Positions 1 to 6,981 of a stretch of DNA of 9,743 nt are shown one piece after another. This stretch comes from an uncultured Collinsella sp. (GTDB lineage: Bacteria; Actinomycetota; Coriobacteriia; Coriobacteriales; Coriobacteriaceae). The position numbers were made by a program, and so were the translations under genes. The notes beneath the pieces are model-generated. The model searched no databases and had not been told where the DNA came from. It saw only the letters and a program-made list of their open reading frames with translations. The stretch is from assembly GCA_900548935.1 (NCBI GenBank), contig URMR01000063.1, forward strand, positions 1-9,743, in the 5' to 3' direction. Position 1 is the stretch's first letter, and each line of letters starts with the position of its first letter.

Positions 1-1
1 C

Positions 2-262
2 GAAAGCGGCAAAAACGGCTATGTCGCCGGTTACCGCGTGGCGGGCAAGACCGGTACGGCCGAGCGCGCCGATGAGAACGGCGGCTACCTCAAAGATAAT
101 TACATGTCGTCCTTTATGGGATTTGCCCCGGCGCAGTCGCCCAAGGTTCTGTGCTACATCACCCTCGACGGAACCCCAGCTAGCTCGCATGCCGCCGCGG
201 TGCCGTTCCAGTCCATTATGGCCAACGCGCTCGATGTGTTGGGTATCCCGCGCACCAAGTAG
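2..262 (+). CDS. ftsI: Septal peptidoglycan transpeptidase FtsI/class B PBP, C-terminal end (5' truncated)
   Basis: Only the last 86 residues are in the window; the reading frame is open from base 2 to the TAG at 260-262. The visible part holds the KTGTAE box (bases 47-64), the third conserved motif of penicillin-binding transpeptidases, whose lysine lines the active site. It is followed by the usual C-terminal strand and helix pattern (SSFMGFAPA, then VPFQSIMANALDVLGIP). The catalytic SxxK and SxN motifs lie upstream and cannot be checked. The protein ends right after the transpeptidase domain, so there is no C-terminal PASTA extension. By family, the enzyme cross-links septal peptidoglycan outside the membrane and pairs with the FtsW polymerase encoded downstream. 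Its place just before murF in a dcw cluster favours FtsI over an elongation PBP, but the fragment alone cannot exclude a SpoVD-like or other class B PBP. Confidence 0.9.
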   Translation, partial: ESGKNGYVAGYRVAGKTGTAERADENGGYLKDNYMSSFMGFAPAQSPKVLCYITLDGTPASSHAAAVPFQSIMANALDVLGIPRTK

Positions 263-337
263 GGGGTTACAATCTACGAAGTGGCCAGTCGGTTAATCCG
301 GGGTGTTCACACGCCCTGCACCACGCATAGGTAGCGC

Positions 338-348
338 TGGGATACAAT
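338..348 (+). promoter_or_regulatory. Possible promoter -10 region upstream of murF
   Basis: TACAAT at 343-348 matches the sigma-70-type -10 consensus at 5 of 6 positions, about 40 bases before the murF ATG. A TG pair lies three bases upstream, not at the exact extended -10 spacing. No good TTGACA-like -35 box sits 16-19 bases upstream. The same layout (TG, three bases, TACArT) recurs before murC at 6928-6938. The call rests on one hexamer and its position, so it is tentative. Confidence 0.35.
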
Positions 349-373
349 ACGCCGATAGCATTATTAGGTTTAC

Positions 374-380
374 AGGGGAG
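374..380 (+). promoter_or_regulatory. Ribosome binding site of murF
   Basis: AGGGGAG lies five bases before the ATG at 386, a good Shine-Dalgarno match at normal spacing. It supports the chosen murF start and independent translation after the gap. Confidence 0.75.
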
Positions 381-385
381 CTGCA

Positions 386-1810
386 ATGATAGAGATCGCC
401 GTCAACAACCTCGCGGCCGCAACAGGGGCCCGAACCGTGACGGGAGAAGCCGATCGGGTATGCCGCGGTTGCGTTATCGACTCACGCCAGGTTGAGGAGG
501 GCACGATATTCGTTGCCTTCCCGGGTGAAAAAGTCGATGGCAACGACTTTGCTTCCTGTGCTATCGAGTCGGGTGCCGGCGCCGTCGTTATGACGCGCGA
601 GCCCGATGCCGAGCTGCTTTCGCTGGCCCAAGAGAAGGGCTGCGCCATCCTGCATACCGATGACCCCGAGGAGTTTTTGCTGCGCCTGGCTCACGCTTAT
701 CGTTTGGAGCTTGGCTGCCTGGTGATTGGCATTACCGGCTCTATCGGCAAGACGACGACCAAGGACGTGCTCGCCGCGTTGCTCGCCAAGCGCTATCGCG
801 TTTGGGCCACCAAGGGCAACTACAACAACCTGATCGGTATGCCGCTCACGGTACTGGCGGCACCTGCCGACACCGAGGTTCTGGTGCTCGAGATGGGCAT
901 GAACCATTTCCATGAAATTGAACGCCTGTCTCAGTCCGCCAATCCCAACCTTTCCATCGTGACCAAGATCGGTACCTCCCATATCGGTATCCTGGGCACC
1001 CGTGAGAATATTGCTCGTGCCAAGTCGGAGATTGTTGGCGGCATGTGCGCCGCCGGCGACCTTCTCCCGTTACTGGTTTTGGGTGGCGAGGACGACTTTA
1101 CCCCGTTCATCCGCGACACCTTTGCCGCGCCTGCGGGCGTCGACGTGATGCTTGCGGGCGTCTCGGACGACGATGAGGTCCGTGCGCGCGACATTCGCAT
1201 TGACGACGAGGGGCGTCCGGTCTTTACGCTCGATTTTGGCTCGGGCGAGACCATCGACACCCTGCTTGCCATTCCCGGCGTGCAGTCCGTTCCCAATGCC
1301 GTCAAGGCCGCGGCGGTTGCCCATCGCCTTGGCGTGACGCCCGAGCAGATCGATGCCGCCTTTAGGGGTCTCACGATTACCGGGCATCGTCAGGAAATCA
1401 AGCGCGCCAAGAGCGGCGCCCGCGTCATCGACGACTCATATAACGCCAGCGCCGAATCGATGGCGGCGGGCCTCGACCTGCTGTGCTCGCTTTCGTGCAT
1501 GGGTTCGCGCATGGCCGTTCTAGGAGAGATGGGCGAGATGGGCGACGAGGCCCCTCGCATGCATGAGCTGGTGGGCGCCTATGCGGCGGCCAAGAAGCTC
1601 GATATGCTCGCATGTGTCGGTGGTGAGCTTGCCCAGCGTATGGCCGAGGCCGCGCGCATGATGGGTATGGATGAGGACCGCATCCAGGTGTTCTCCGACT
1701 ATCAACAGGTGCTCGACCGTATGGGTGGCGCACTTGAGAAGCATGATGTCGTGCTGGTCAAGGGCTCACGCTTCGTTGAGCTCGATCGCTTTGTGGAAGG
1801 TGTGTGCTAG
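386..1810 (+). CDS. murF: UDP-N-acetylmuramoyl-tripeptide--D-alanyl-D-alanine ligase MurF
   Basis: MurF is the cytoplasmic ATP-dependent ligase that adds D-Ala-D-Ala to UDP-MurNAc-tripeptide, the last soluble step of precursor synthesis. The 474-residue protein has the normal family length. Residues about 1-105 form the UDP-binding domain (IDSRQVEEGTIFVAFPGEKVDG at about 31-52). The central Mur ligase domain starts with the P-loop GITGSIGKTTTKD (115-127, Lys122), followed by NYNN (145-148), EMGMNHFHEI (169-178) and AKSEI (212-216), whose lysine is in the position usually carbamylated. The C-terminal domain has DDSYNASAESM (349-359), VLGEMGEMG (378-386) and VLVKGSR (456-462). DDSYNA and the TGSxGKTTTKD loop distinguish MurF from MurE. 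The ATG at 386 has a strong ribosome binding site. mraY starts three bases after the stop, so the two are surely cotranscribed. Confidence 0.97.
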   Translation: MIEIAVNNLAAATGARTVTGEADRVCRGCVIDSRQVEEGTIFVAFPGEKVDGNDFASCAIESGAGAVVMTREPDAELLSLAQEKGCAILHTDDPEEFLLRLAHAYRLELGCLVIGITGSIGKTTTKDVLAALLAKRYRVWATKGNYNNLIGMPLTVLAAPADTEVLVLEMGMNHFHEIERLSQSANPNLSIVTKIGTSHIGILGTRENIARAKSEIVGGMCAAGDLLPLLVLGGEDDFTPFIRDTFAAPAGVDVMLAGVSDDDEVRARDIRIDDEGRPVFTLDFGSGETIDTLLAIPGVQSVPNAVKAAAVAHRLGVTPEQIDAAFRGLTITGHRQEIKRAKSGARVIDDSYNASAESMAAGLDLLCSLSCMGSRMAVLGEMGEMGDEAPRMHELVGAYAAAKKLDMLACVGGELAQRMAEAARMMGMDEDRIQVFSDYQQVLDRMGGALEKHDVVLVKGSRFVELDRFVEGVC

Positions 1811-1813
1811 TCC

Positions 1814-2833
1814 ATGTTCGGCAATCCTTCGTATCCTATGTACCAGGCCTTTTTGGGATTGGGTATCGCCGCTATCATCGCGATGCTGCTCATGCCGTGG
1901 TGGATTAAGCTCCTGAAGGTCGAGGGTATCGGCCAGCAGGTTCGCGCCGATGGCCCCAAGCGCCATCTGATTAAGCAAGGCACGCCCACCATGGGCGGCG
2001 TCATCATCCTGGTCGCCGTTTCGCTGACGTGCCTTTTGATGGGCAAGCTCACCACCGAGCTCGTGCTCGTGCTGCTCGCCACGCTGGCAACCGGCGTTCT
2101 TGGTCTCATCGATGACCTGACTTCTGTCACGCACGGCCGCTCGCTCGGCCTGACGCCTCACGCCAAGATGATTGGCCTTACCATCATCTGCGTTACCTTT
2201 ACCGTGCTTGCCGTCAACTGGTGCGGCGTTGCCCCCGAGATTCGTTTCCCCGGTGGCCTGACAATCGACCTTGGTGTGCTCTCGACCACCATTTGCGGTC
2301 TCTCTTTCCCGTGGCTCTACCTTGTCTTTTGCTGGCTGATGATCGCGGGCCTTTCCAACGCCGTAAACCTCACCGATGGCTTGGACGGCCTTGCCGGTGG
2401 TACCTCCATGATTGCTATGCTGGCCATGGCTGCCATGGCGTTTTTACACGGCGATGTGAACCTGTCCATCTTCTGCACCGCATGTGCCGGTGCCTGCTTG
2501 GGCTTTCTGTGGTTCAACTGCTATCCGGCGAGCATTTTTATGGGTGATACCGGCTCGCTGGCGCTGGGCGCTGCTTTTGCCTGCACCTCCATCATCACCA
2601 ACACAGAGGTCGTTTCCCTCGTCATCGGCGGTCTGTTTATCGTCGAGACCTTGTCGGTTATGATTCAGGTCGTCTATTTCCACTTTACGCACAAGCGCGT
2701 CTTTCTCATGGCGCCCATTCACCATCATTTCGAAAAGAAGGGCTGGGCCGAGACCAAGGTCGTCATCCGTTTTTGGATTATCGCTGCGGCCTTTGGTGCC
2801 GTTGGCCTTGCTTTGTTCTTCCAGTTGGGATAG
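1814..2833 (+). CDS. mraY: Phospho-N-acetylmuramoyl-pentapeptide transferase MraY
   Basis: MraY is the integral membrane enzyme that transfers phospho-MurNAc-pentapeptide from UDP to undecaprenyl phosphate, making lipid I. The 339-residue protein is strongly hydrophobic, with about ten membrane segments. Family motifs appear in order: DGPKRHLIKQGTPTMGG (46-62), the Asp pair in LIDD (98-101), NLTDGLDGLAGG (185-196), FMGDTGSLALG (242-252) and the cytoplasmic loop PIHHHFEKKGW (301-311) followed by RFW (319-321). The conserved acidic residues of the Mg-dependent active site (around Asp100/101, Asp188 and Asp245) are all present. The ATG at 1814 is three bases after the murF stop; a GGAAGG at 1795-1800 is a rather distant ribosome binding site, so translational coupling to murF is likely. 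murD follows nine bases after the stop. Confidence 0.97.
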   Translation: MFGNPSYPMYQAFLGLGIAAIIAMLLMPWWIKLLKVEGIGQQVRADGPKRHLIKQGTPTMGGVIILVAVSLTCLLMGKLTTELVLVLLATLATGVLGLIDDLTSVTHGRSLGLTPHAKMIGLTIICVTFTVLAVNWCGVAPEIRFPGGLTIDLGVLSTTICGLSFPWLYLVFCWLMIAGLSNAVNLTDGLDGLAGGTSMIAMLAMAAMAFLHGDVNLSIFCTACAGACLGFLWFNCYPASIFMGDTGSLALGAAFACTSIITNTEVVSLVIGGLFIVETLSVMIQVVYFHFTHKRVFLMAPIHHHFEKKGWAETKVVIRFWIIAAAFGAVGLALFFQLG

Positions 2834-2842
2834 TGGTCTTTC

Positions 2843-4249
2843 ATGCCTCTTGCTGATGTCTTTAGCTTGCTCGTTTTGGGCCAGGGTAAGTCTGGTCTTG
2901 ATGTCGCTCGCTGGGCGCTTGCGCATCCCGAGCGCGTGAGTGCCGTTACCGTTTACGGTGGCGGCACATCCGAGCCCAACGATGCAACGCGCTCGCTCGA
3001 GGCGCACGGGGCATCGTTTGTCTACGGAACCGAGCAGGTCGAGGGCGCGTTTGATGTATGCGTGACGTGTCCGGGCATCTCGGAGTTCTCGGCATTCTTT
3101 AAGGCTGGCCGCGATCACACTGCCCAGATTATGGGTGAGCCCGAGTTTGCCTACCGCCTGTCTCCCCAAAATTGGATTGCCATTACGGGCACCAACGGCA
3201 AGACGACTACCACGTCGCTGACCGACTATCTGCTTAAGGCGGCGGGCGAGGCGAGCGTTGCTGTCGGCAACATCGGTGAGCCGCCGGTGAACGAAATCGA
3301 TGACCGCGCGCATAACGAGTGGTTTGTGGCGGAGCTTTCGAGCTATCAGATCGCAACGACCCAGGAGCTTCACCCCCGTGTGGCGGTGCTGCTCAACATT
3401 ACCCCCGACCATTTGGGCTGGCATAAGAGCCATAAGAACTATGCACTCGCCAAGATTAAGCTCTTCGAGAATATGGTCGACGATGACCTGGTGATTGTCG
3501 ATGTCGAGGATGCCGGCATTCACGAGTTCGATGAGTATATCTATGTTCCGGGCCGTCGCATCTGCAAGGTTGCTTTTGACGAGCCTACGGGCGAGGACGC
3601 CGCATTTGTGCGCGATGGCAAGATGATCGTTCGCTTGAAGGGTGTCGAGACCCCGCTCGTCGATACGTCCGAACTTAAGATTTCGGGCCATCACAATGTA
3701 ATCAATGCCCTGTGTGCTGCTACGGCGGCTCTGACTGTTGGCGCCGATATCGACGGTGTGTGTCGCGGCCTGGCCTCGTTCCAGCCGCTGGAGCACCGCG
3801 TTGAGCCCTGTGGCGAGATCGATGGCGTGCGCTACGTCAACGATTCCAAGGCAACGAACACCGATGCGGTCGAAAAGGCCCTGACGGCGTTTCCCGATGA
3901 CGATGTTATTTTGCTGCTCGGCGGTCACGATAAGGGTACGCCACTTGAGTCCTTTGCCCGCGTTGTGATGGATAACGTTCGCTCGGTGGTCTGCTTTGGT
4001 GACGCACGCGAACGCTTTACCGCCGCTATGGACGAAGCGGATGTCGACGGCGATGTCGATATCGCCCAGGCCGACGACCTGCGCGATGCCGTGGACGTTG
4101 CCCGTTCGCTCTCGAGCCGCGGCGATGTGATCTTACTGTCGCCCGCCTGCTCTTCGTTTGATGAGTTCTCGGGCTACGAGGAGCGCGGCCGCGTGTTTAA
4201 GGACTATGTGGCCCAGCTTGCCGCTGCGGCGAAATCGCAAATGGAATAG
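2843..4249 (+). CDS. murD: UDP-N-acetylmuramoyl-L-alanine--D-glutamate ligase MurD
   Basis: MurD adds D-Glu to UDP-MurNAc-L-Ala in the cytoplasm with ATP. The 468-residue protein has the three Mur ligase domains: an N-terminal Rossmann-type domain starting LLVLGQGKSGLDVARW (9-24), the ATP domain with P-loop GTNGKTTTT (116-124, Lys120), ELSSYQ (164-169), NITPDH (185-190) and AKIKLFEN (203-210, Lys204 at the usual carbamylated position), then GHHNVINA (282-289). The C-terminal domain carries HRVE (318-321), NDSKATN (333-339) and SPACSSFDEF (433-442), which are diagnostic for MurD. One deviation is DHLGWH, where DHLD plus a basic or aromatic residue and H is usual. The ATG at 2843 has only a weak upstream purine tract (GGGA at 2827-2830), so coupling to mraY translation is likely. 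Confidence 0.97.
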   Translation: MPLADVFSLLVLGQGKSGLDVARWALAHPERVSAVTVYGGGTSEPNDATRSLEAHGASFVYGTEQVEGAFDVCVTCPGISEFSAFFKAGRDHTAQIMGEPEFAYRLSPQNWIAITGTNGKTTTTSLTDYLLKAAGEASVAVGNIGEPPVNEIDDRAHNEWFVAELSSYQIATTQELHPRVAVLLNITPDHLGWHKSHKNYALAKIKLFENMVDDDLVIVDVEDAGIHEFDEYIYVPGRRICKVAFDEPTGEDAAFVRDGKMIVRLKGVETPLVDTSELKISGHHNVINALCAATAALTVGADIDGVCRGLASFQPLEHRVEPCGEIDGVRYVNDSKATNTDAVEKALTAFPDDDVILLLGGHDKGTPLESFARVVMDNVRSVVCFGDARERFTAAMDEADVDGDVDIAQADDLRDAVDVARSLSSRGDVILLSPACSSFDEFSGYEERGRVFKDYVAQLAAAAKSQME

Positions 4250-4252
4250 GGG
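4248..4252 (+). promoter_or_regulatory. Ribosome binding site deciding the ftsW start
   Basis: AGGGG overlaps the murD stop codon and lies six bases before the GTG at 4259. It directly abuts the in-frame TTG at 4253, too close to serve it, and is far from the ATG at 4286. It therefore favours GTG 4259 as the ftsW start. Confidence 0.55.
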
Positions 4253-4258
4253 TTGCCG

Positions 4259-5779
4259 GTGAGAGAGGAGAGCCCCCGACAGAACATGAGGAGGCCCGAC
4301 TCGGACCGTGCTTCCTCGCAGCGCAGCACGCCGCGTGCCGGTCGTGGCACGCAGGGCATCGGTGAGCGTTATATCGCCGGCGTCCCCGCGCGCATCATGC
4401 GACCCCGCTTGGTCTTTTTGACCTGTCTGTTCTCGCTGGTCTGTTTTGGCCTGCTTATGGTGTACTCGGCTTCTTCAGTCGAGGCACTTCATGAGAACGG
4501 CTCCGCGACCTACTTTTTGTTTCGACAGTTTATGTTCACTGTCGTCGGTGTTGCCGCCCTCGAGTTCATCGCGCGCGTTGCACCTGACAGCTGGTTTGGC
4601 GAAGGGGCGCTTAAACTTGCTCTTATCGCTATGATGATCTTGCTGCTTGCGGTGTTCCTTGTTGGTAGCGGCAGCCGTGGCGCTACGCGTTGGCTGAGCA
4701 TTGCCGGCATTCAGTTTCAGCCATCGGAGTTTCTCAAGCCGTTTGCTATTGCCTATTCGGCCATTATGCTCGACCGTGTGTTTTCGCCCGGTGGCAACAT
4801 CAATGAGTTCCTTAAGAACATGGGTCTCTATTTGGGCCCTTCGATCTTCTTGATTTTTATTCAGCCCGACTTTGGCACCATCCTGATTATTCTGTTGACG
4901 ATTATGTGCATGGCGCTCTTTGCCGGCCTTGACCCAAAATTCATTATCGGTGCGATTCTTGCTGGTGCCGTCATCATCGTGATCGCTCTTGTCGCCGAGC
5001 CGTACCGCATGGTGCGCATTCAGGTTCTCTTGAACCCTTGGGCAGATGAATATGGAGACGGCTACCAGGCAACGCTCGCCATTATGGCGTTTGCTTCGGG
5101 CGGACTGTGCGGCCGCGGTATCGGCAACTCAACCATGAAGTACTCGTATTTGCCCGAGGCACACAACGACTACATCCTGGCCATCATTGGCGAGGAGGTT
5201 GGCTTTTTGGGGACGCTACTGTTTTTCTTGGTGTTTGCGATGCTGATCTACTCGGCGTTTCGAATCGCCGAGCAGGCTACCGATCGTCGCGGGGCGCTCA
5301 TGGCTTCGGGCTCTGCGGTTATCCTCGCGGTGCAGTTTTTGATCAACGCGCTGGGTATTCTCAACGTGTTTCCCATGACGGGCAAGCCGCTACCGTTTAT
5401 CAGTTATGGCGGCTCTTCGATTATCGTGTCGCTCATGCTCGCCGGGCTTATTTTGCGCGTCTCGCACGAAAGCGCTCGACGCGATGAATATGATTGTCGC
5501 CGCGATAGTTTTGCCGTTATGGACGAAAGTACCGCCGGGGTTCCCCATGTGCGTGGGGAGCGTTCGTCGCGTGGCGGTTTTACCGTCTTGAACGGTTTTG
5601 CTTCGGAGTCGGATGCCCGTCCCCGGCCACGCTCGGCGACACAGGGTCGCCCGCAACGACCGACGCCGCGCAATACGGGCGGCGGATATAATCGAATCGA
5701 CCTGAATTCGGACCCGTCGGCGCGCTTGCGCACCGACGACCAGGGACCGCGCGTACGAAGGGACTACCATGACCGATAA
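4259..5779 (+). CDS. ftsW: Septal peptidoglycan glycosyltransferase FtsW (SEDS family)
   Basis: FtsW is the SEDS membrane enzyme that polymerises lipid II at the septum with its partner FtsI. From GTG 4259 the protein has 506 residues; TTG 4253 would add two and ATG 4286 would remove nine, but only the GTG has a well-spaced AGGGG. The core has nine to ten membrane segments and the family motifs (numbered from the GTG): VYSASS (68-73), GSRGATRWLSI (138-148), QFQPSEFLKP (152-161), QPDFGT (202-207), GDGYQ (266-270), PEAHNDYILAIIGEEVGFLG (299-318; the acidic residue after HN fits the essential SEDS aspartate), and FPMTGKPLPFISYGGSS (371-387). About 45 hydrophilic residues precede the first membrane segment and about 100 Arg/Ser/Gly-rich residues follow the last, making it longer than a minimal FtsW. 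An elongation RodA is less likely given the neighbours. The gene overlaps murG by 11 bases. Confidence 0.95.
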   Translation: MREESPRQNMRRPDSDRASSQRSTPRAGRGTQGIGERYIAGVPARIMRPRLVFLTCLFSLVCFGLLMVYSASSVEALHENGSATYFLFRQFMFTVVGVAALEFIARVAPDSWFGEGALKLALIAMMILLLAVFLVGSGSRGATRWLSIAGIQFQPSEFLKPFAIAYSAIMLDRVFSPGGNINEFLKNMGLYLGPSIFLIFIQPDFGTILIILLTIMCMALFAGLDPKFIIGAILAGAVIIVIALVAEPYRMVRIQVLLNPWADEYGDGYQATLAIMAFASGGLCGRGIGNSTMKYSYLPEAHNDYILAIIGEEVGFLGTLLFFLVFAMLIYSAFRIAEQATDRRGALMASGSAVILAVQFLINALGILNVFPMTGKPLPFISYGGSSIIVSLMLAGLILRVSHESARRDEYDCRRDSFAVMDESTAGVPHVRGERSSRGGFTVLNGFASESDARPRPRSATQGRPQRPTPRNTGGGYNRIDLNSDPSARLRTDDQGPRVRRDYHDR

Positions 5780-6884
5780 GATGACCGTTGCTATCGCAGC
5801 CGGCGGCACGGCGGGACATATCAACCCCGCACTCGCCTTGGCCGAGGAACTGCGTGACCGTGGCCACCACGTTGTGTTTGTGGGCCAGTCGCATAAGCTC
5901 GAGGGTCGTCTGGTTCCCGAGGCGGGGTTCGATTTTGTGCCGATTATGGTTACGGGCTTCGACCGCTCTCGCCCTTGGACGGCATTGAGCTCGCTGTGGC
6001 GTGTCTATAAGGCGAAGCGCGCGCTCGGCAGCCATTTTTCCAAAGCCTGCAAGCCCGATGTCGCCATAGGTTTTGGCGCCTATGTCGAGGTCCCGCTTCT
6101 GGGCTGGTGCAAGGACGCTGGCATTCCGTATCTGCTGCACGAACAGAATTCCGTCCCGGGCCTTGCTAACAAGATGATGAGTTCGCATGCCGCCCGTGTT
6201 TGCATTTCGGTGCCTGCAGCGCGTTCTGTGTTTGAGCGCGAGGGCAATTCTGACCATGTGCTCATGACCGGCAACCCCGTGCGCCGTTCTGTGATCAAGG
6301 GAGATCGGGTTCGCGGCCGCAGGGCTCTCGATGTGCCCGAGGACGCCACGCTCCTGCTGGTGTTTGGCGGCTCACTTGGTGCTCAACATCTTAATGAGCG
6401 TGTGGCTTCGCTCAAAAACGAGTTGCTCTCGCGCGATAATCTCTATGTTTTGCATTCGACGGGCGCCGATGGCTTTGAGGACACCGAGCGCGCTCTTGCC
6501 CTGACGCCCGAGGAGGCGAAGCGGTATCGCGTCCAGCCCTACATCGACAATATGGGCGATATGCTGGCCGCGGCCGATTTGGTCCTCTCGCGCTCGGGCG
6601 CTTCGAGCGTTGCCGAGATCGCCGCTCTTGCCGTTCCTTCGGTGCTGGTGCCGTATCCGCATGCGACGGCCGATCATCAGACCACCAATGCCCGCTATTT
6701 GGTCGATGCCGGTGCCGGTGTGCTCTGCGCCGATGCCGATATCGACACCCGGGCGTTTGCCGATGAGCTGCTGCATCTTATCGATGATGCGCAGGCGCGC
6801 GATGCCATGCGCCAGGCGGCTCGCGGTTTGGCCCAGGACCGCGCTGCCGTCCTTTTGGCAGACGCGGTAGAAGGATTGCGTTAG
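5769..6884 (+). CDS. murG: Lipid II synthase MurG (GlcNAc transferase)
   Basis: MurG is the membrane-associated GT-B glycosyltransferase that moves GlcNAc from UDP-GlcNAc to lipid I, producing lipid II on the inner face of the membrane. The 371-residue length is normal. The N-terminal domain has the glycine loop AGGTAGHINPALA (11-23), GFGAYVEVP (101-109) and HEQNSVPGLAN (124-134). The C-terminal domain has TGNPVR (167-172), FGGSLGAQHLN (199-209) and the UDP-GlcNAc-binding stretch from SRSGASSVAEIAAL (274-287) to ATADHQTTNARYL (299-311). GGTAGH, not GGTGGH, resembles actinobacterial MurG. The ATG at 5769 lies inside the ftsW end, with GGGA at 5760-5763 five bases upstream. An ATG at 5781 is possible but less well supported. 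It is the last gene before a 97-base gap. Confidence 0.97.
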   Translation: MTDKMTVAIAAGGTAGHINPALALAEELRDRGHHVVFVGQSHKLEGRLVPEAGFDFVPIMVTGFDRSRPWTALSSLWRVYKAKRALGSHFSKACKPDVAIGFGAYVEVPLLGWCKDAGIPYLLHEQNSVPGLANKMMSSHAARVCISVPAARSVFEREGNSDHVLMTGNPVRRSVIKGDRVRGRRALDVPEDATLLLVFGGSLGAQHLNERVASLKNELLSRDNLYVLHSTGADGFEDTERALALTPEEAKRYRVQPYIDNMGDMLAAADLVLSRSGASSVAEIAALAVPSVLVPYPHATADHQTTNARYLVDAGAGVLCADADIDTRAFADELLHLIDDAQARDAMRQAARGLAQDRAAVLLADAVEGLR

Positions 6885-6927
6885 TTAGACGGGATATCGT
6901 CGGTCGCCCTCGCGCTGATGCGGTAGG

Positions 6928-6938
6928 TGCGGTACAGT
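6928..6938 (+). promoter_or_regulatory. Possible promoter -10 region upstream of murC
   Basis: TACAGT at 6933-6938 matches the -10 consensus at 4 of 6 positions and has a TG pair three bases upstream, the same arrangement as at 338-348 before murF. It lies about 45 bases before the murC ATG. No convincing -35 box is visible. A promoter here would allow murC, murB and the next gene to be transcribed separately from the upstream genes. Confidence 0.3.
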
Positions 6939-6964
6939 TAACGGGTTACAGGCAGTGTTTACGC

Positions 6965-6970
6965 AAGGAG
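6965..6970 (+). promoter_or_regulatory. Ribosome binding site deciding the murC start
   Basis: AAGGAG is a strong Shine-Dalgarno match 11 bases before the ATG at 6982. It favours this ATG over the upstream in-frame GTG at 6955. Confidence 0.7.
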
Positions 6971-6981
6971 TACACGAGCAC

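Larger units (their letters stand above)
263..385 (+). other. Non-coding gap between ftsI and murF (murE slot)
   Basis: This 123-base gap is the largest non-coding stretch in the window and lies where many dcw clusters carry murE. I see no credible small gene or murE remnant in it. It holds two TACAAT words (268-273 and 343-348), a possible promoter and the murF ribosome binding site. Short inverted repeats are present (for example CGG/CCG at 290-292 and 298-300), but none has the stem length or U-tract of an intrinsic terminator, so read-through from ftsI seems possible. Confidence 0.6.
6885..6981 (+). other. Non-coding gap between murG and murC
   Basis: This 97-base gap holds a possible -10 box (6933-6938), the palindrome GTTAAC (6937-6942) and the murC ribosome binding site (6965-6970). 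I see no strong hairpin with a T-run, so no clear terminator for the murF-murG unit. The murC frame can be extended upstream to a GTG at 6955, but that codon lacks a good ribosome binding site and would put the AAGGAG inside the coding sequence. Confidence 0.6.

Noticed and set aside
290..320. Possible terminator hairpins after ftsI
   Set aside because: Stems are only about three to six pairs with bulges (CGG/CCG, GGGTGT with ACACGCCC) and no T-run follows, so they do not support an intrinsic terminator.
482..982. A 166-codon - strand frame opposite murF
   Set aside because: Shadow of a conserved gene without motif or independent support.
2444..3928. A 494-codon open frame on the - strand opposite the end of mraY and most of murD
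   Set aside because: It is in register with the sense codons, so it only reflects the absence of TTA, CTA and TCA codons in mraY/murD there. The translation shows no recognisable motif, while the sense frames hold full MraY and MurD signatures.
5799..5816. GGTAGH instead of GGTGGH in MurG as a possible active-site defect
   Set aside because: This variant is familiar from actinobacterial MurG and all other motifs are intact, so it is a lineage marker, not a defect.
5580..6257. A 225-codon - strand frame opposite the ftsW end and murG start
   Set aside because: No ribosome binding site or motif stands out, and it lies across two well-supported sense genes.
6955..6981. Upstream GTG extension of murC by nine codons
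   Set aside because: The strong AAGGAG lies downstream of that GTG and is well placed for ATG 6982; nothing comparable precedes the GTG.
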